From contig DATNIY010000046.1 in assembly GCA_035604195.1 (NCBI GenBank), positions 1 through 54,588 on the forward strand: a DNA stretch of 54,588 nt. The letters are read 5' to 3'. Within the stretch, counting starts at the first letter, position 1. Every line of letters begins with the position of its first letter. Both the position numbers and the translations under genes were made by a program. Positions 46,027-54,588 of the stretch are shown here, one piece after another. Source of the stretch: DATJLY01 sp035604195 (GTDB lineage: Bacteria > Pseudomonadota > Alphaproteobacteria > ATCC43930 > CGMCC-115725). The notes below the pieces were generated by a model. It was not told the origin of the DNA and searched no databases. It saw only the letters and a list, made by a program, of their open reading frames with translations.

Positions 46027-46182
46027 ATGGCCGACGAGATCAAGCCCGAGCCGAGCGAGCGCCGCAAGCCGGCGCCGGCCGCGCGGCGGGAACGGCTCGC
46101 GGCGGCGCTGCGCGCCAATCTGGCGCGGCGCAAGCAACAGGCGCGGCGCCGCAGCCGAGCCGAACCGACCGAAAATCGCTGA
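46027..46182 (+). CDS. Conserved small basic protein upstream of murA
   Basis: A 51-residue ORF starting MADEIKPEPSERRKPAP with a basic helix RRERLAAALRANLARRKQQ. As I recall, short genes encoding an ERLAAALRANLxRRKxQ helix lie directly before murA in many alphaproteobacteria, which makes this a real gene despite its size. Function unknown; the charge and helix suggest nucleic-acid or ribosome binding. Begins 31 bases after the LVIVD stop. Confidence 0.7.
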   Translation: MADEIKPEPSERRKPAPAARRERLAAALRANLARRKQQARRRSRAEPTENR

Positions 46183-46201
46183 AATTCGCGGGCCGGCGCG
46201 C

Positions 46202-46230
46202 TTGAGCGCGCGCGCTGCATCCTCTACAAG
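46202..46230 (+). promoter_or_regulatory. Candidate promoter for murA
   Basis: TTGAGC (46202-46207), 17 bases, TACAAG (46225-46230), 51 bases before the murA start. A 7-bp inverted repeat (GCGCGCT/AGCGCGC) overlaps the -35 side and could end upstream transcripts. Confidence 0.4.
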
Positions 46231-46280
46231 ATCGGCAGCCCTGCCCGCAGCCGCGACGGCTTTGCCCTGAAAGGAGGAAG

Positions 46281-47570
<1,290 letters not shown>

Positions 47571-47580
47571 GTGCCGAGCC

Positions 47581-48015
47581 GTGGCGACCGGTCTCAAGCT
47601 GCGCGCCGAGGACGCGGAGGACGTGGCCGTGCTCTCCGCCATTCTTCAGGACGCGCTGGTCGCGGTCGGCGAGATGACCTATCTGCCGGAGGAGCGGCGC
47701 TTCGTCCTGGTCGCCAACCGGTTTCGCTGGGAGCCCGAAGCCGGCAAGCCCCGCCGCGACTTCGAACGCACCATGGCAGGGCTGCGCATCGACGGCGTCA
47801 CCGCGGTGCGGCGGCGCGGCTTCAATCCGCGCGATTCGGAACGGTTCCTGGCCCTTCTGGCGATCCGCGCCGCGGAGCATTCGCTCTATCTCGATTTCGC
47901 CGGCGGCAGCGGCATCCGCCTTGATGTCGAGCGCATCCTGTGCCATCTCGACGATCTCGGCGAGCCCTGGCCGACGCGCTGGCGGCCGCGGCACCCGGTG
48001 GATGAAGCGAGCTAG
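47581..48015 (+). CDS. DUF2948-family protein
   Basis: A 144-residue protein with KLRAEDAEDVAVLSAILQDA and the FVLVANRFRWE motif of DUF2948, and RGFNPRDSERFLALLAI in the middle. It is almost confined to alphaproteobacteria, where it sits between murA and the his genes, as here. GTG start at 47581, ten bases after murA. Function unknown. Confidence 0.88.
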   Translation: MATGLKLRAEDAEDVAVLSAILQDALVAVGEMTYLPEERRFVLVANRFRWEPEAGKPRRDFERTMAGLRIDGVTAVRRRGFNPRDSERFLALLAIRAAEHSLYLDFAGGSGIRLDVERILCHLDDLGEPWPTRWRPRHPVDEAS

Positions 48016-48031
48016 AGGGAAGGAGAAATCG

Positions 48032-48694
48032 TTGCGTGCGAACGAGCCTCTGGTTCTGGCGCTGCCCAAGGGGCGCATCCTCGACGAGGTGATGCCGGTG
48101 ATGCGCCGCGCCGGCATCGCGGTCGAGTCCGCCTTCGACGACCCCGACTCGCGCCAGCTCCGGTTCACGACGAGCGCGCCCGGCTTCGACGTCATTCGCG
48201 TGCGCAGCTTCGACGTCGCGACCTTCGTCGCCTTCGGCGCGGCGCAGCTCGGCATCGCCGGCAATGACGTCCTGATGGAGTTCGACTATCCCGAGATCTA
48301 CGTGCCGGTCGATCTTCGCGTCGGGCGCTGCCGCCTCGTCGTCGCCGCGCCCAAGGAGGATTCCGGCCGCGACGACCCGACGCGCTGGAGCCATGTGCGG
48401 ATCGCCACGAAATATCCCGAGATCACCCGCCGCCACTTCGCGGCGCAGGGCGTGCTGGCCGAATGCATCGGCCTCAGCGGCGCCATGGAACTCGCGCCGA
48501 GCCTCGGCCTGTGCCGGCAGATCGTCGATCTCGTCCAGACCGGCAACACACTCAGGGCGAACGGGCTGGTCGAGATCGAGCACATCGCCGATGTCACCTC
48601 GCGGCTCATCGTCAACCGGGCCGCGCTGAAGACGCGCGCCAAAGAGGTGGGCGGCTGGATCGAGCGCTTTCGCGAGGCCGCCAATGCCGCTTAG
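48032..48694 (+). CDS. hisG: ATP phosphoribosyltransferase, short form
   Basis: A 220-residue short-form HisG, first enzyme of histidine synthesis; short forms need the HisZ regulatory subunit, which is not in this window. Conserved: LVLALPKGRILDEV, GAAQLGIAGNDVLME, RIATKYPEITRRHFA, and the PRPP-binding ECIGLSGAMELAP and DLVQTGNTLRAN. The TTG at 48032 is chosen because AAGGAGA lies just upstream; an ATG at 48003 inside the DUF2948 end is less likely. Confidence 0.95.
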   Translation: MRANEPLVLALPKGRILDEVMPVMRRAGIAVESAFDDPDSRQLRFTTSAPGFDVIRVRSFDVATFVAFGAAQLGIAGNDVLMEFDYPEIYVPVDLRVGRCRLVVAAPKEDSGRDDPTRWSHVRIATKYPEITRRHFAAQGVLAECIGLSGAMELAPSLGLCRQIVDLVQTGNTLRANGLVEIEHIADVTSRLIVNRAALKTRAKEVGGWIERFREAANAA

Positions 48695-49991
48695 GCTCGA
48701 CGGACGCTCGCCCGGCTTCGCCGCCGATTTCGCGGCGCTGGTCGCCGCCAAGCGCGAGACGGAAGCCTCGGTCGACGCCGCCGTAGCCGCGATCCTCGAT
48801 GATGTCAGAGCGCGCGGCGATGCTGCAATCATCGACTACACGCGGCGTTTCGACCGGGTGAATCTGACGCCGGCCAGCCTGCGCTTTTCCGCGGCGGAGA
48901 TCGTCGCCGGCGCCGGCCGGTGCCCGCCGGCGCAGCTTGCGGCGCTGCAGTTCGCGGCCGAGCGCATCGAGGCCTATCACCGCCGCCAATTGCCGGAGGA
49001 TCTCGACTTCACCGACGCGTTGGGCGTGCGGCTGGGCGCGCGCTGGCGGCCCATCGCTTCGGTCGGCATCTATGTTCCCGGTGGCACGGCGGCGTACCCG
49101 TCCTCGGTGCTGATGAATGCGATCCCGGCCAAAGTCGCGGGCGTCGAACGCATCGCCATGGTGGTGCCGGTGCCGGACAACGCCGTCAATCCGCTGGTGC
49201 TCGCAGCAGCGCGCCTTGCCGGCGTCGCCGAGATCTACCGGATCGGCGGCGCGCAAGCGGTGGGCGCGCTCGCTTACGGGACGGCGACGATCGCAGCAGT
49301 GGACAAGATCGTCGGCCCCGGCAATGCCTATGTCGCGGCCGCCAAGCGCCGCGTCTTCGGCATCGTCGGCATCGACATGATCGCCGGGCCTTCGGAGATC
49401 CTGGTGGTGGCGGACGGCGCGAACGACCCCGCATGGATCGCCGCCGATCTGTTGTCGCAGGCCGAGCACGATGTGGCGGCGCAATCGATCCTCATCACGG
49501 ACGATGCGGATTTCGCCGATCGGGTCGCCGCCGAGGTCGAACGCCAGCTCGCCGGCGCGGCGCGGCGCCAGGTCGCGGAAGCGAGCTGGCAGCTTCATGG
49601 CGCGATCATCACGGTCGCCGACATCGCCGCCGCCGTTCCGTTGGTGGATCGGTTGGCGCCCGAGCATCTCGAATTGGCGCTCGAGGATGCCGCGGCCGAA
49701 GCCTTCGCCGGCACGGTGCGGAATGCCGGCGCGATCTTCCTCGGCCGCTACACGCCGGAAGCGGTCGGCGATTACGTCGGCGGCCCCAACCACGTGCTGC
49801 CGACGGCGCGGAGCGCGCGCTTCTCCTCGGGCCTCGGCGTGCTCGACTTCATGAAGCGCACCTCGCTGCTGCGCTGCGATGCCGAGAGTTTGCGCGGCAT
49901 CGGCCCTGCCGCTGTCGAGTTGGCGCGCGCCGAAGGACTGCCGGCGCATGCCGAGTCGATCGAGATTCGTCTCAACCTGTCCCGGCGCTGA
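48684..49991 (+). CDS. hisD: Histidinol dehydrogenase
   Basis: A 435-residue zinc enzyme for the last two oxidations of histidine synthesis. Conserved: GIYVPGGTAAYPSSVLMNA, IGGAQAVGALAYGT, KIVGPGNAYVAAAK, DMIAGPSEILVVAD, LLSQAEHDVAAQ (Glu-His pair) and RLAPEHLEL. Its start overlaps the end of hisG by 11 bases, so the two are coupled. Confidence 0.98.
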   Translation: MPLRLDGRSPGFAADFAALVAAKRETEASVDAAVAAILDDVRARGDAAIIDYTRRFDRVNLTPASLRFSAAEIVAGAGRCPPAQLAALQFAAERIEAYHRRQLPEDLDFTDALGVRLGARWRPIASVGIYVPGGTAAYPSSVLMNAIPAKVAGVERIAMVVPVPDNAVNPLVLAAARLAGVAEIYRIGGAQAVGALAYGTATIAAVDKIVGPGNAYVAAAKRRVFGIVGIDMIAGPSEILVVADGANDPAWIAADLLSQAEHDVAAQSILITDDADFADRVAAEVERQLAGAARRQVAEASWQLHGAIITVADIAAAVPLVDRLAPEHLELALEDAAAEAFAGTVRNAGAIFLGRYTPEAVGDYVGGPNHVLPTARSARFSSGLGVLDFMKRTSLLRCDAESLRGIGPAAVELARAEGLPAHAESIEIRLNLSRR

Positions 49992-49992
49992 G

Positions 49993-50466
49993 ATGCCCGC
50001 CGAGCGCCGCATCGCCAAGATCACGCTCGACGAGCGCACGGTGGTGCGGCGCAATGACGATATCGAGCACGAGCGCGCGGTGGCGATTTCCGATCTGCTG
50101 CACGAGAACAGCTTCGCCCCGATTTCGGGTGCGGCCGGCCCGTTCCATCTCCGGCTGGGTATCGAAGAAAACCGGCTGGTCCTGGCCATCGGCACCCAAC
50201 GCGGCCGCGCGCTCGAACGGGTCGTGTTGCCGCTGACGCCGTTCCGCAGCATCGTCAAGGACTACTTTCTGATCTGCGAGAGCTACTACAACGCGGTGAA
50301 GACGGCGAGCACGCCCCGCATCGAGGCGATCGACATGGGGCGGCGGGCGCTCCATGACGAGGGCTCGGAGCTGCTGCGCGAGCGCCTTGCCGAGCACGTG
50401 ACCGTCGATTTCAACACCTCCCGCCGGCTCTTCACCTTGCTCTGCGTGCTGCACATCCGCGGCTGA
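49993..50466 (+). CDS. UPF0262-family protein
   Basis: A 157-residue protein of UPF0262: RIAKITLDERTVVRRNDDIE, PFHLRLGIEENRLVL, PLTPFRSIVKDYFLICESYY, and TSRRLFTLLCVLHIRG at the end. It is alphaproteobacterial and regularly follows hisD. Its ATG is one base after the hisD stop. Function unknown. Confidence 0.9.
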   Translation: MPAERRIAKITLDERTVVRRNDDIEHERAVAISDLLHENSFAPISGAAGPFHLRLGIEENRLVLAIGTQRGRALERVVLPLTPFRSIVKDYFLICESYYNAVKTASTPRIEAIDMGRRALHDEGSELLRERLAEHVTVDFNTSRRLFTLLCVLHIRG

Positions 50467-50474
50467 GAGGGGCG

Positions 50475-50909
50475 ATGGCGCGGCTGCCCTCGAGCGTGCT
50501 CTTCGCCTGCGGCTTCAACGCCATCCGCTCGCCGATCGCGGCCGCCCTGATGCGCGCGCTGCATGGGCGCCGCATCTACATCGATTCGGTCGGGGTGCGG
50601 CGCGGCACGCTCGACCCTTTCGCCGTCGCCGTCATGGACGAGGTCGGCATCGACATCCGCCAGCACACGCCCAAGACCTTCGACGAGCTCGAAGACACTT
50701 CTTACGATCTCGTCGTCTCGCTCTCGCCCGAGGCGCAGCACACCGCCGTCGAGCTGACGCGCACCATGGCCTGCGAGGTCGAGTTCTGGCCGGTCTTCGA
50801 CGCAACCGCCGTCGAGGGCAGCCGCGAAGAACGGCTCGCGGCCTACCGGATGGTGCGCGACCATCTGCGCAAGCGGATCCTCGAGCGCTTTCCGCTGCCG
50901 CCTGCCTGA
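50475..50909 (+). CDS. Low-molecular-weight phosphatase-family protein
   Basis: A 144-residue protein of the LMW tyrosine phosphatase/ArsC-like fold. The P-loop C-x5-R-S is present (FACGFNAIRSPIAAAL), followed by SVGVRRGTLDPFAVAVMDEVG and DLVVSLSPEA; the usual DP acid loop is FWPVFDATAVEG. In many alphaproteobacteria this gene lies directly before infA; here about 3.2 kb separate them. Phosphatase activity is plausible but not certain. Confidence 0.85.
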   Translation: MARLPSSVLFACGFNAIRSPIAAALMRALHGRRIYIDSVGVRRGTLDPFAVAVMDEVGIDIRQHTPKTFDELEDTSYDLVVSLSPEAQHTAVELTRTMACEVEFWPVFDATAVEGSREERLAAYRMVRDHLRKRILERFPLPPA

Positions 50910-51208
50910 TCCGCCGCCGAAGCGCCAATCTCGGGCTCTAACGTCCTTGGCGATGTCGCGGCCGCCTGTTAAGCTTGCTTTGCTCGTGGCGTACCGGGCA
51001 GCCAATAGGTCTGCCAAATTACCTCGGGCTCCAAGAAACTTGCTAACGGTACAGGGCTTGCTTTGGGCCCTGCAGACCCAAGACCCGCGTCGCTGGAGGG
51101 TGGCAAGACGAATGCTAGCCCAACCCTGACCAGCCGCGTCGGTCAATTCCGATGGGCGTGCCCAGGGGGCGCCCGTCAAGAGAATAACGGCGAAGATTGG
51201 AGGAAGCC
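50910..51208. other. Gene-free gap at the left edge of an inserted segment
   Basis: 299 bases with no convincing gene and visibly less GC-biased sequence from about 50970 to 51060. It separates the phosphatase-like gene from the tannase-family gene. A 60-codon open frame here resembles nothing I know. Only the GGAGGAAG ribosome site at 51199-51206 is clear. Confidence 0.5.
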
Positions 51209-53026
51209 ATGCGGACTCTCGAAAAACATCAAGACGAATTGCGGCCTGTAACCCGGCCCGGCAAGCGACGAGCGCCGGTCGGGAATATGCTTGCGACCGT
51301 TCTCCTCGCATCCATCGCTTACGCCGCGATGGCGGCGAGCGCACACGCAATGAAAAGTTGCGAGGATATGGCCAGTCTCACTCTCCCCAATACGACAATC
51401 ACATCGGCCACAACGGTGCCGGCGGGACTGTTCTCGGAGATTGCTCTTGGCGGCCCCTACGCGTCCCCCTACGTGGCGGAGGCTACAACGGGTACGGCGC
51501 CGACCTGCTCGTCCAACGTCACCTCGCCGGAACTCCCGGCGTTCTGCCGCGTGACGGGCGGCATCGCGGAGCCGGGCGCCGCGCAGCCGATCAATTTCGA
51601 GGTTTGGCTGCCGCTCGACAATTGGAACGGGAGGTTCGAGGCCCTGGGCAACCATGGCTTCGCCGGGGAGCTCGAGTACTCGGACATGGGGCCGGAGCTT
51701 GTCAAGGGCTTCGCCGTCGCCGGCACCGACACCGGCCACAACCCTTCCTCCGCGACGGCCTGGATGCAGAGCCACCAGCAGATTGTTGACTACGGCTACC
51801 TCGGCATCCACGAGATGACGGTGAAGAGCAAGGACATCATCAAGTCGTTCTATGGCAAGCCGGCGAAATATTCCTACTTCAACGGCTGTTCGACGGGCGG
51901 CAAGGAAGGCTTGATGGAAGCGCAGCGCTATCCCGACGATTACGACGGTATCAACGTCGGTGGCTCTGCTAACTTCAATCAAATCCACAACCGCGAGGAA
52001 TACGTGTGGAACGGCCAGGTGACGTTCGGCAACGCGGCGACCCCGCTTAATACGGCACAGCTCGCGCTCGTCAACGCCGCGGCCATCGCGCAGTGCGACG
52101 CGCTCGACGGCGTCATGGACGGGGTGATCGACAACCCGCTCACCTGCCCCTTTTCACCCAGCAGCCTCTTGTGCACCGGGAGCCAGACTCCTCCTGCATG
52201 CTTGACCGCGGCGCAGGTCGAAGCGGTCGAGAAGGTGTACCAAGGGCCGCACAACCCGATAACCGGCCAAGAAATTTATACCGGGCTGGCGTTCGGCACC
52301 GAACTCGGCTGGGGCAGCGGCGTGGGGACCGGCGGCAACGTCAGCACCGCGCAAACGTTCTTCGAATACATGGTGTACAACCAAATTTCACCACCATGGA
52401 ATTTCGAGACGTTCAATTTCAACAGCGACGTCTTCTATACCGACGCCAATTTCGCGATCCTCCTCGATGCGATCAATCCCGACCTGAGCGCCTTCAGGAG
52501 GCACGGCGGCAAGATCCTGCAGTCCCACCTCTGGAGCAGCGTGGTTCACCCGGCAGAACGCACCATCTTGTATTACGATCAGGTCGTAGGGTTGATGAAC
52601 GGCTTTGACAAGTATGGCAAGTATGGCAAGGATGTCCTTGATCGCGACGACTTCGACGAGACGCAGGAGTTCTACCGGCTGTTCATGGGGCCGGGCGGGA
52701 CCGGCAGCCATGGGCCGGGCACGTTCGACTCGATGCCCTACCTCCAGCTCTGGGTCGAGCAAGGCATCCCGCCGGCGTCCATCCTCGCGTCGCATTTCAC
52801 CAGCGGCGTCGTCGATCGCACGCGTCCGCTCTGCCCGTACCCCGCGTTCGAGCACTACAAGGGCAGCGGCAGCACCGACGTAGCCGCGAACTTCGAATGC
52901 CAGGAACCCAAGCAGGTGCCCAATTATTTCCTGCAAGCTGATCAGCAATTTGAACCGACGCCGCCGCCTCCCCAACCGCACCGCGATCACGACCACTTTG
53001 ATCGCGACTACGACGGGTGGCGTTAG
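51209..53026 (+). CDS. Tannase/feruloyl esterase family secreted protein, degenerate active site
   Basis: A 605-residue protein with a long signal region (ATVLLASIAYAAMAASAHA). The tannase-family core is clear: VWLPLDNWNGRFEALGNHG, the nucleophile elbow NGCSTGGKEGLMEA, and GSGSTDVAANFEC near the end with TRPLCPYP. The CS-D-HC catalytic set of the family is incomplete: Cys-Ser is present, but the Asp position reads LWSSVVHP where WSDP is usual, and the GMGHC block reads GPGGTGSHG. A tandem 9-base repeat encodes KYGKYGK. Codon use is less GC-biased than its neighbours. May bind rather than cleave esters. Confidence 0.85.
   Translation: MRTLEKHQDELRPVTRPGKRRAPVGNMLATVLLASIAYAAMAASAHAMKSCEDMASLTLPNTTITSATTVPAGLFSEIALGGPYASPYVAEATTGTAPTCSSNVTSPELPAFCRVTGGIAEPGAAQPINFEVWLPLDNWNGRFEALGNHGFAGELEYSDMGPELVKGFAVAGTDTGHNPSSATAWMQSHQQIVDYGYLGIHEMTVKSKDIIKSFYGKPAKYSYFNGCSTGGKEGLMEAQRYPDDYDGINVGGSANFNQIHNREEYVWNGQVTFGNAATPLNTAQLALVNAAAIAQCDALDGVMDGVIDNPLTCPFSPSSLLCTGSQTPPACLTAAQVEAVEKVYQGPHNPITGQEIYTGLAFGTELGWGSGVGTGGNVSTAQTFFEYMVYNQISPPWNFETFNFNSDVFYTDANFAILLDAINPDLSAFRRHGGKILQSHLWSSVVHPAERTILYYDQVVGLMNGFDKYGKYGKDVLDRDDFDETQEFYRLFMGPGGTGSHGPGTFDSMPYLQLWVEQGIPPASILASHFTSGVVDRTRPLCPYPAFEHYKGSGSTDVAANFECQEPKQVPNYFLQADQQFEPTPPPPQPHRDHDHFDRDYDGWR
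52610..52627 (+). repeat. Tandem 9-base repeat AAGTATGGC x2
   Basis: Two exact copies (52610-52618, 52619-52627) inside the tannase-family gene, duplicating Lys-Tyr-Gly. A small in-frame slippage event. Confidence 0.7.
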
Positions 53027-53122
53027 AAAGGGAATGCGAAGGCTCAGGCTGAGAGGCCGTCGCGCGAGGTAAACTGCGGTCGGTTTCTCAGCCGCTGCTT
53101 GGGCTAAGTGATCGGGATTGCT

Positions 53123-53158
53123 GCGGCGGAACGCACAGCGAGATATGCGTTCCGCCGC
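53123..53158. repeat. Perfect 13-bp inverted repeat upstream of the DsbA-like gene
   Basis: GCGGCGGAACGCA (53123-53135) and its exact complement TGCGTTCCGCCGC (53146-53158) around a 10-base centre. The sequence after it (GGAATTTTGG) has only four T residues, so it is a poor terminator for the tannase gene. It lies 31 bases before the DsbA-like start and may be a leader hairpin or binding site. Confidence 0.75.
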
Positions 53159-53188
53159 GGAATTTTGGGGTTGAATTTGGCACGCGAA

Positions 53189-53953
53189 ATGGCATTCGGA
53201 ATGTTCCGCTTTCTCGTCGCCGCCGCGCTCGCGAGCGTCACGTCATCGGCCTTCGCGCAGGTCGCGCCGACAACCCCGGCGTTCTCGCCGGAACAGAGCC
53301 GGGCGATCGAGCAGATCATCCACGACTATCTCCTCAGCCATCCCGAGCTGATTATCGAAGTGCTGCAGCAAGCGAAGCAAAAGCAAAAGCAGGACCGAGC
53401 GGAGCGCACACGGGAGTCGATTAAATCGTGGCGCAGTCAACTCCTCGAGGATCCCGACTCCCCGGTCGGCGGCAATCCCAAGGGCGATGTCACGATCGTC
53501 GAGTTCTTCGACTATCGCTGCCCCTATTGCAAAAGGGTGGAACCGTCGATCGACGCCTTACTCAAGGAGGACGCCAAACTTCGGATCGTCTACAAGGAAT
53601 TTCCGATACTCGGGCGTGCGTCCGTCTTTGCCGCGCGGGTGGCGCTCGCCGCGCGCAAGCAGGACAAGTATGACGAATTTCATGAGGCCATGATGGCGAC
53701 CAAGGGCGAGGCGGAAATCACCGAGCCGGTGGTGCTCGGCGTCGCACGATCCGTCGGCCTCGATCTCGACAAGCTCAAGGCCGACGTTCAGTCGCCGGAT
53801 ATCGACACCATCCTACGCCACGACTTCGCCCTTGCCGAAGCCCTCGACATCGAGGGCACTCCCGGCATCGTGATTGGGAACACGATCGCGGATGGCGCCG
53901 CCGACGTCGACTCGCTCAGGCGAATGATAGCGGCCGCGCGGGAAACGCGCTGA
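53189..53953 (+). CDS. DsbA-family thiol oxidoreductase
   Basis: A 254-residue periplasmic thioredoxin-fold protein with a signal peptide ending SSAFAQ. An N-terminal helical segment (QSRAIEQIIHDYLLSHPELI, then a Lys/Gln-rich stretch QQAKQKQKQ) is like the trimerisation stalk of ScsC/Com1-type DsbA proteins. The active site is FFDYRCPYCKRVEP and the cis-Pro loop is EGTPGIVIG. ATG at 53189 chosen; 53201 also possible. Makes or reshuffles disulfides, possibly in the Cys-rich tannase-family protein next door, an inference. Confidence 0.9.
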   Translation: MAFGMFRFLVAAALASVTSSAFAQVAPTTPAFSPEQSRAIEQIIHDYLLSHPELIIEVLQQAKQKQKQDRAERTRESIKSWRSQLLEDPDSPVGGNPKGDVTIVEFFDYRCPYCKRVEPSIDALLKEDAKLRIVYKEFPILGRASVFAARVALAARKQDKYDEFHEAMMATKGEAEITEPVVLGVARSVGLDLDKLKADVQSPDIDTILRHDFALAEALDIEGTPGIVIGNTIADGAADVDSLRRMIAAARETR

Positions 53954-54144
53954 TCCCTGGCGTTCGCATCGATCATTGATATCAGAGCCGGGTAGTCACG
54001 AGGAACGGAATCTCCTTTCCAGGGCTGCTTGACCGAAGGGACCGGCCGCGGCCGGGAGGAAGAGCTTGACCGGAGTGCGACCTACGACGATGTTCTTGGC
54101 GGCCTTCCGCGGGAGGCCGCGGGGAAGCGACCACCGGCTCAGGA

Positions 54145-54363
54145 ATGGCCAAGGAAGACCTGATCGAGTTCGCGGCTACGGTGATTGAACTGCTGCCAAA
54201 TGCGATGTTCCGCGTGAAGCTCGATAATGACCATGAGGTGCTGGCGCACAGCTCGGGTAAGATGCGGAAGAACCGCATTCGCGTGCTGGCCGGGGACCGG
54301 GTCAATGTCGAGATGACGCCCTATGACCTGACCAAGGGCCGCATCACCTTTCGCTTCAAATAA
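54145..54363 (+). CDS. infA: Translation initiation factor IF-1
   Basis: A 72-residue S1/OB-fold protein. MAKEDLIEFAATVIELLPNA, then MFRVKLDNDHEVLAHSSGK and MRKNRIRVLAGDRV, and DLTKGRITFRFK at the end, exactly the family length. A TTGACC (54066-54071) with GATGTT 17 bases later might be its promoter, but the match is weak. Followed after 3 bases by maf. Confidence 0.97.
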   Translation: MAKEDLIEFAATVIELLPNAMFRVKLDNDHEVLAHSSGKMRKNRIRVLAGDRVNVEMTPYDLTKGRITFRFK

Positions 54364-54366
54364 TTT

Positions 54367-54588
54367 ATGGCAAGGGGCGTCCGCGTCGTGAACGCTGTGC
54401 CTTTCGTGCTGGCATCCGCCTCGCCGCGCCGCCTCGACTTGCTCGCGCAGATCGCGCTGCGCCCGGACATCGTCGATCCCGCCGACATCGATGAGCGCGC
54501 GCTTCCGGCGGAGCTGCCGGCGCAGCATGCCCTGCGGCTCGCCGCGGCGAAGGCGCGCGCGGTCGCCGGACGCCATCCCGGCGCCTTC
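54367..54588 (+). CDS. maf: Maf-family nucleotide pyrophosphatase, N-terminal part
   Basis: 74 codons to the window edge. The family start FVLASASPRRLDLLAQIAL is clear and the segment DPADIDERALPAELP with LAAAKARAVA follows. Maf proteins hydrolyse dTTP/UTP or modified nucleotides and prevent their incorporation. Placement straight after infA is standard in alphaproteobacteria. The start may lie a few codons further in. Confidence 0.93.
   Translation, partial: MARGVRVVNAVPFVLASASPRRLDLLAQIALRPDIVDPADIDERALPAELPAQHALRLAAAKARAVAGRHPGAF

Noticed and set aside
50947..51129. 60-codon plus-strand frame in the gap before the tannase-family gene
   Set aside because: No ribosome site, no recognisable motif, composition like random sequence.
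54066..54094. TTGACC - 17 - GATGTT as the infA promoter
   Set aside because: The -10 matches poorly and the surrounding sequence has other weak matches; left as a remark in the infA entry.
50910..54144. Inserted segment as a prophage or insertion sequence
   Set aside because: No transposase, integrase, terminal repeats or tRNA target were seen at the edges.

Overview
The window is a high-GC stretch with short intergenic gaps and many ATGA or GTGA start/stop overlaps. It reads as a chromosomal segment of an alphaproteobacterium. The heterotetrameric glyQ/glyS pair followed by ppdK, the order murA - DUF2948 - hisG - hisD - UPF0262 - phosphatase-like - (insert) - infA - maf, the short HisG, and a candidate alpha-r8/suhB-type small RNA all fit this. 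A Rhodospirillales-like soil or plant-associated organism is my best guess, from gene content only. Both ends cut genes: an acyl-CoA ligase on the left and maf on the right.

Layout. 1-7.4 kb: acyl-CoA ligase tail, an S41 lipoprotein peptidase, small membrane and lipoproteins, tRNA-Pro(CGG), a polyprenyl diphosphate synthase diverging from a DUF2007 - methyltransferase - S49 peptidase run. 7.4-14.0 kb: glyQ, glyS, ppdK, and a convergent YgfZ-like gene. 14.1-18.9 kb: four start/stop-overlapping genes for surface glycan assembly (GT9, two further glycosyltransferases, an AsnB-type amidotransferase). 19.0-23.0 kb: thiolase and AcuI-type reductase, a Tat-exported amidase, a candidate sRNA, an EthD-domain protein, tRNA-Thr(GGT). 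23.1-26.4 kb: an orphan branched-chain-amino-acid-type binding protein and divergent rfbD/rfbA.

26.5-45.9 kb is the accessory part. A seven-gene leftward operon encodes the three subunits of a xanthine-dehydrogenase-type molybdenum hydroxylase, an MFS transporter and three different MetE catalytic-domain proteins, all with complete zinc ligands. Next to it lie a LigI-like amidohydrolase and an FMN 2-hydroxyacid oxidase. Diverging from these are an enolase-superfamily enzyme, a broken binding-protein fragment, an iron-ADH-fold protein lacking two metal ligands, a liv-type ABC transporter with a LivM-LivG fusion, and an LVIVD-repeat protein. Several gene scraps (DUF1059, a hydantoinase-like tail, a possible 2-hydroxyacid dehydrogenase start) mark this as a region of gene turnover. 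Together the genes suggest import and oxidative breakdown of a small, possibly methylated, organic compound. The substrate cannot be read from the sequence.

46-54.6 kb returns to conserved core genes (a 51-residue small gene, murA, DUF2948, hisG, hisD, UPF0262, phosphatase-like, infA, maf). This block is interrupted between the phosphatase-like gene and infA by about 3.2 kb carrying a tannase-family secreted protein with a degenerate catalytic motif and a DsbA-like thiol oxidoreductase. No CRISPR array, rRNA, transposase or integrase was seen.
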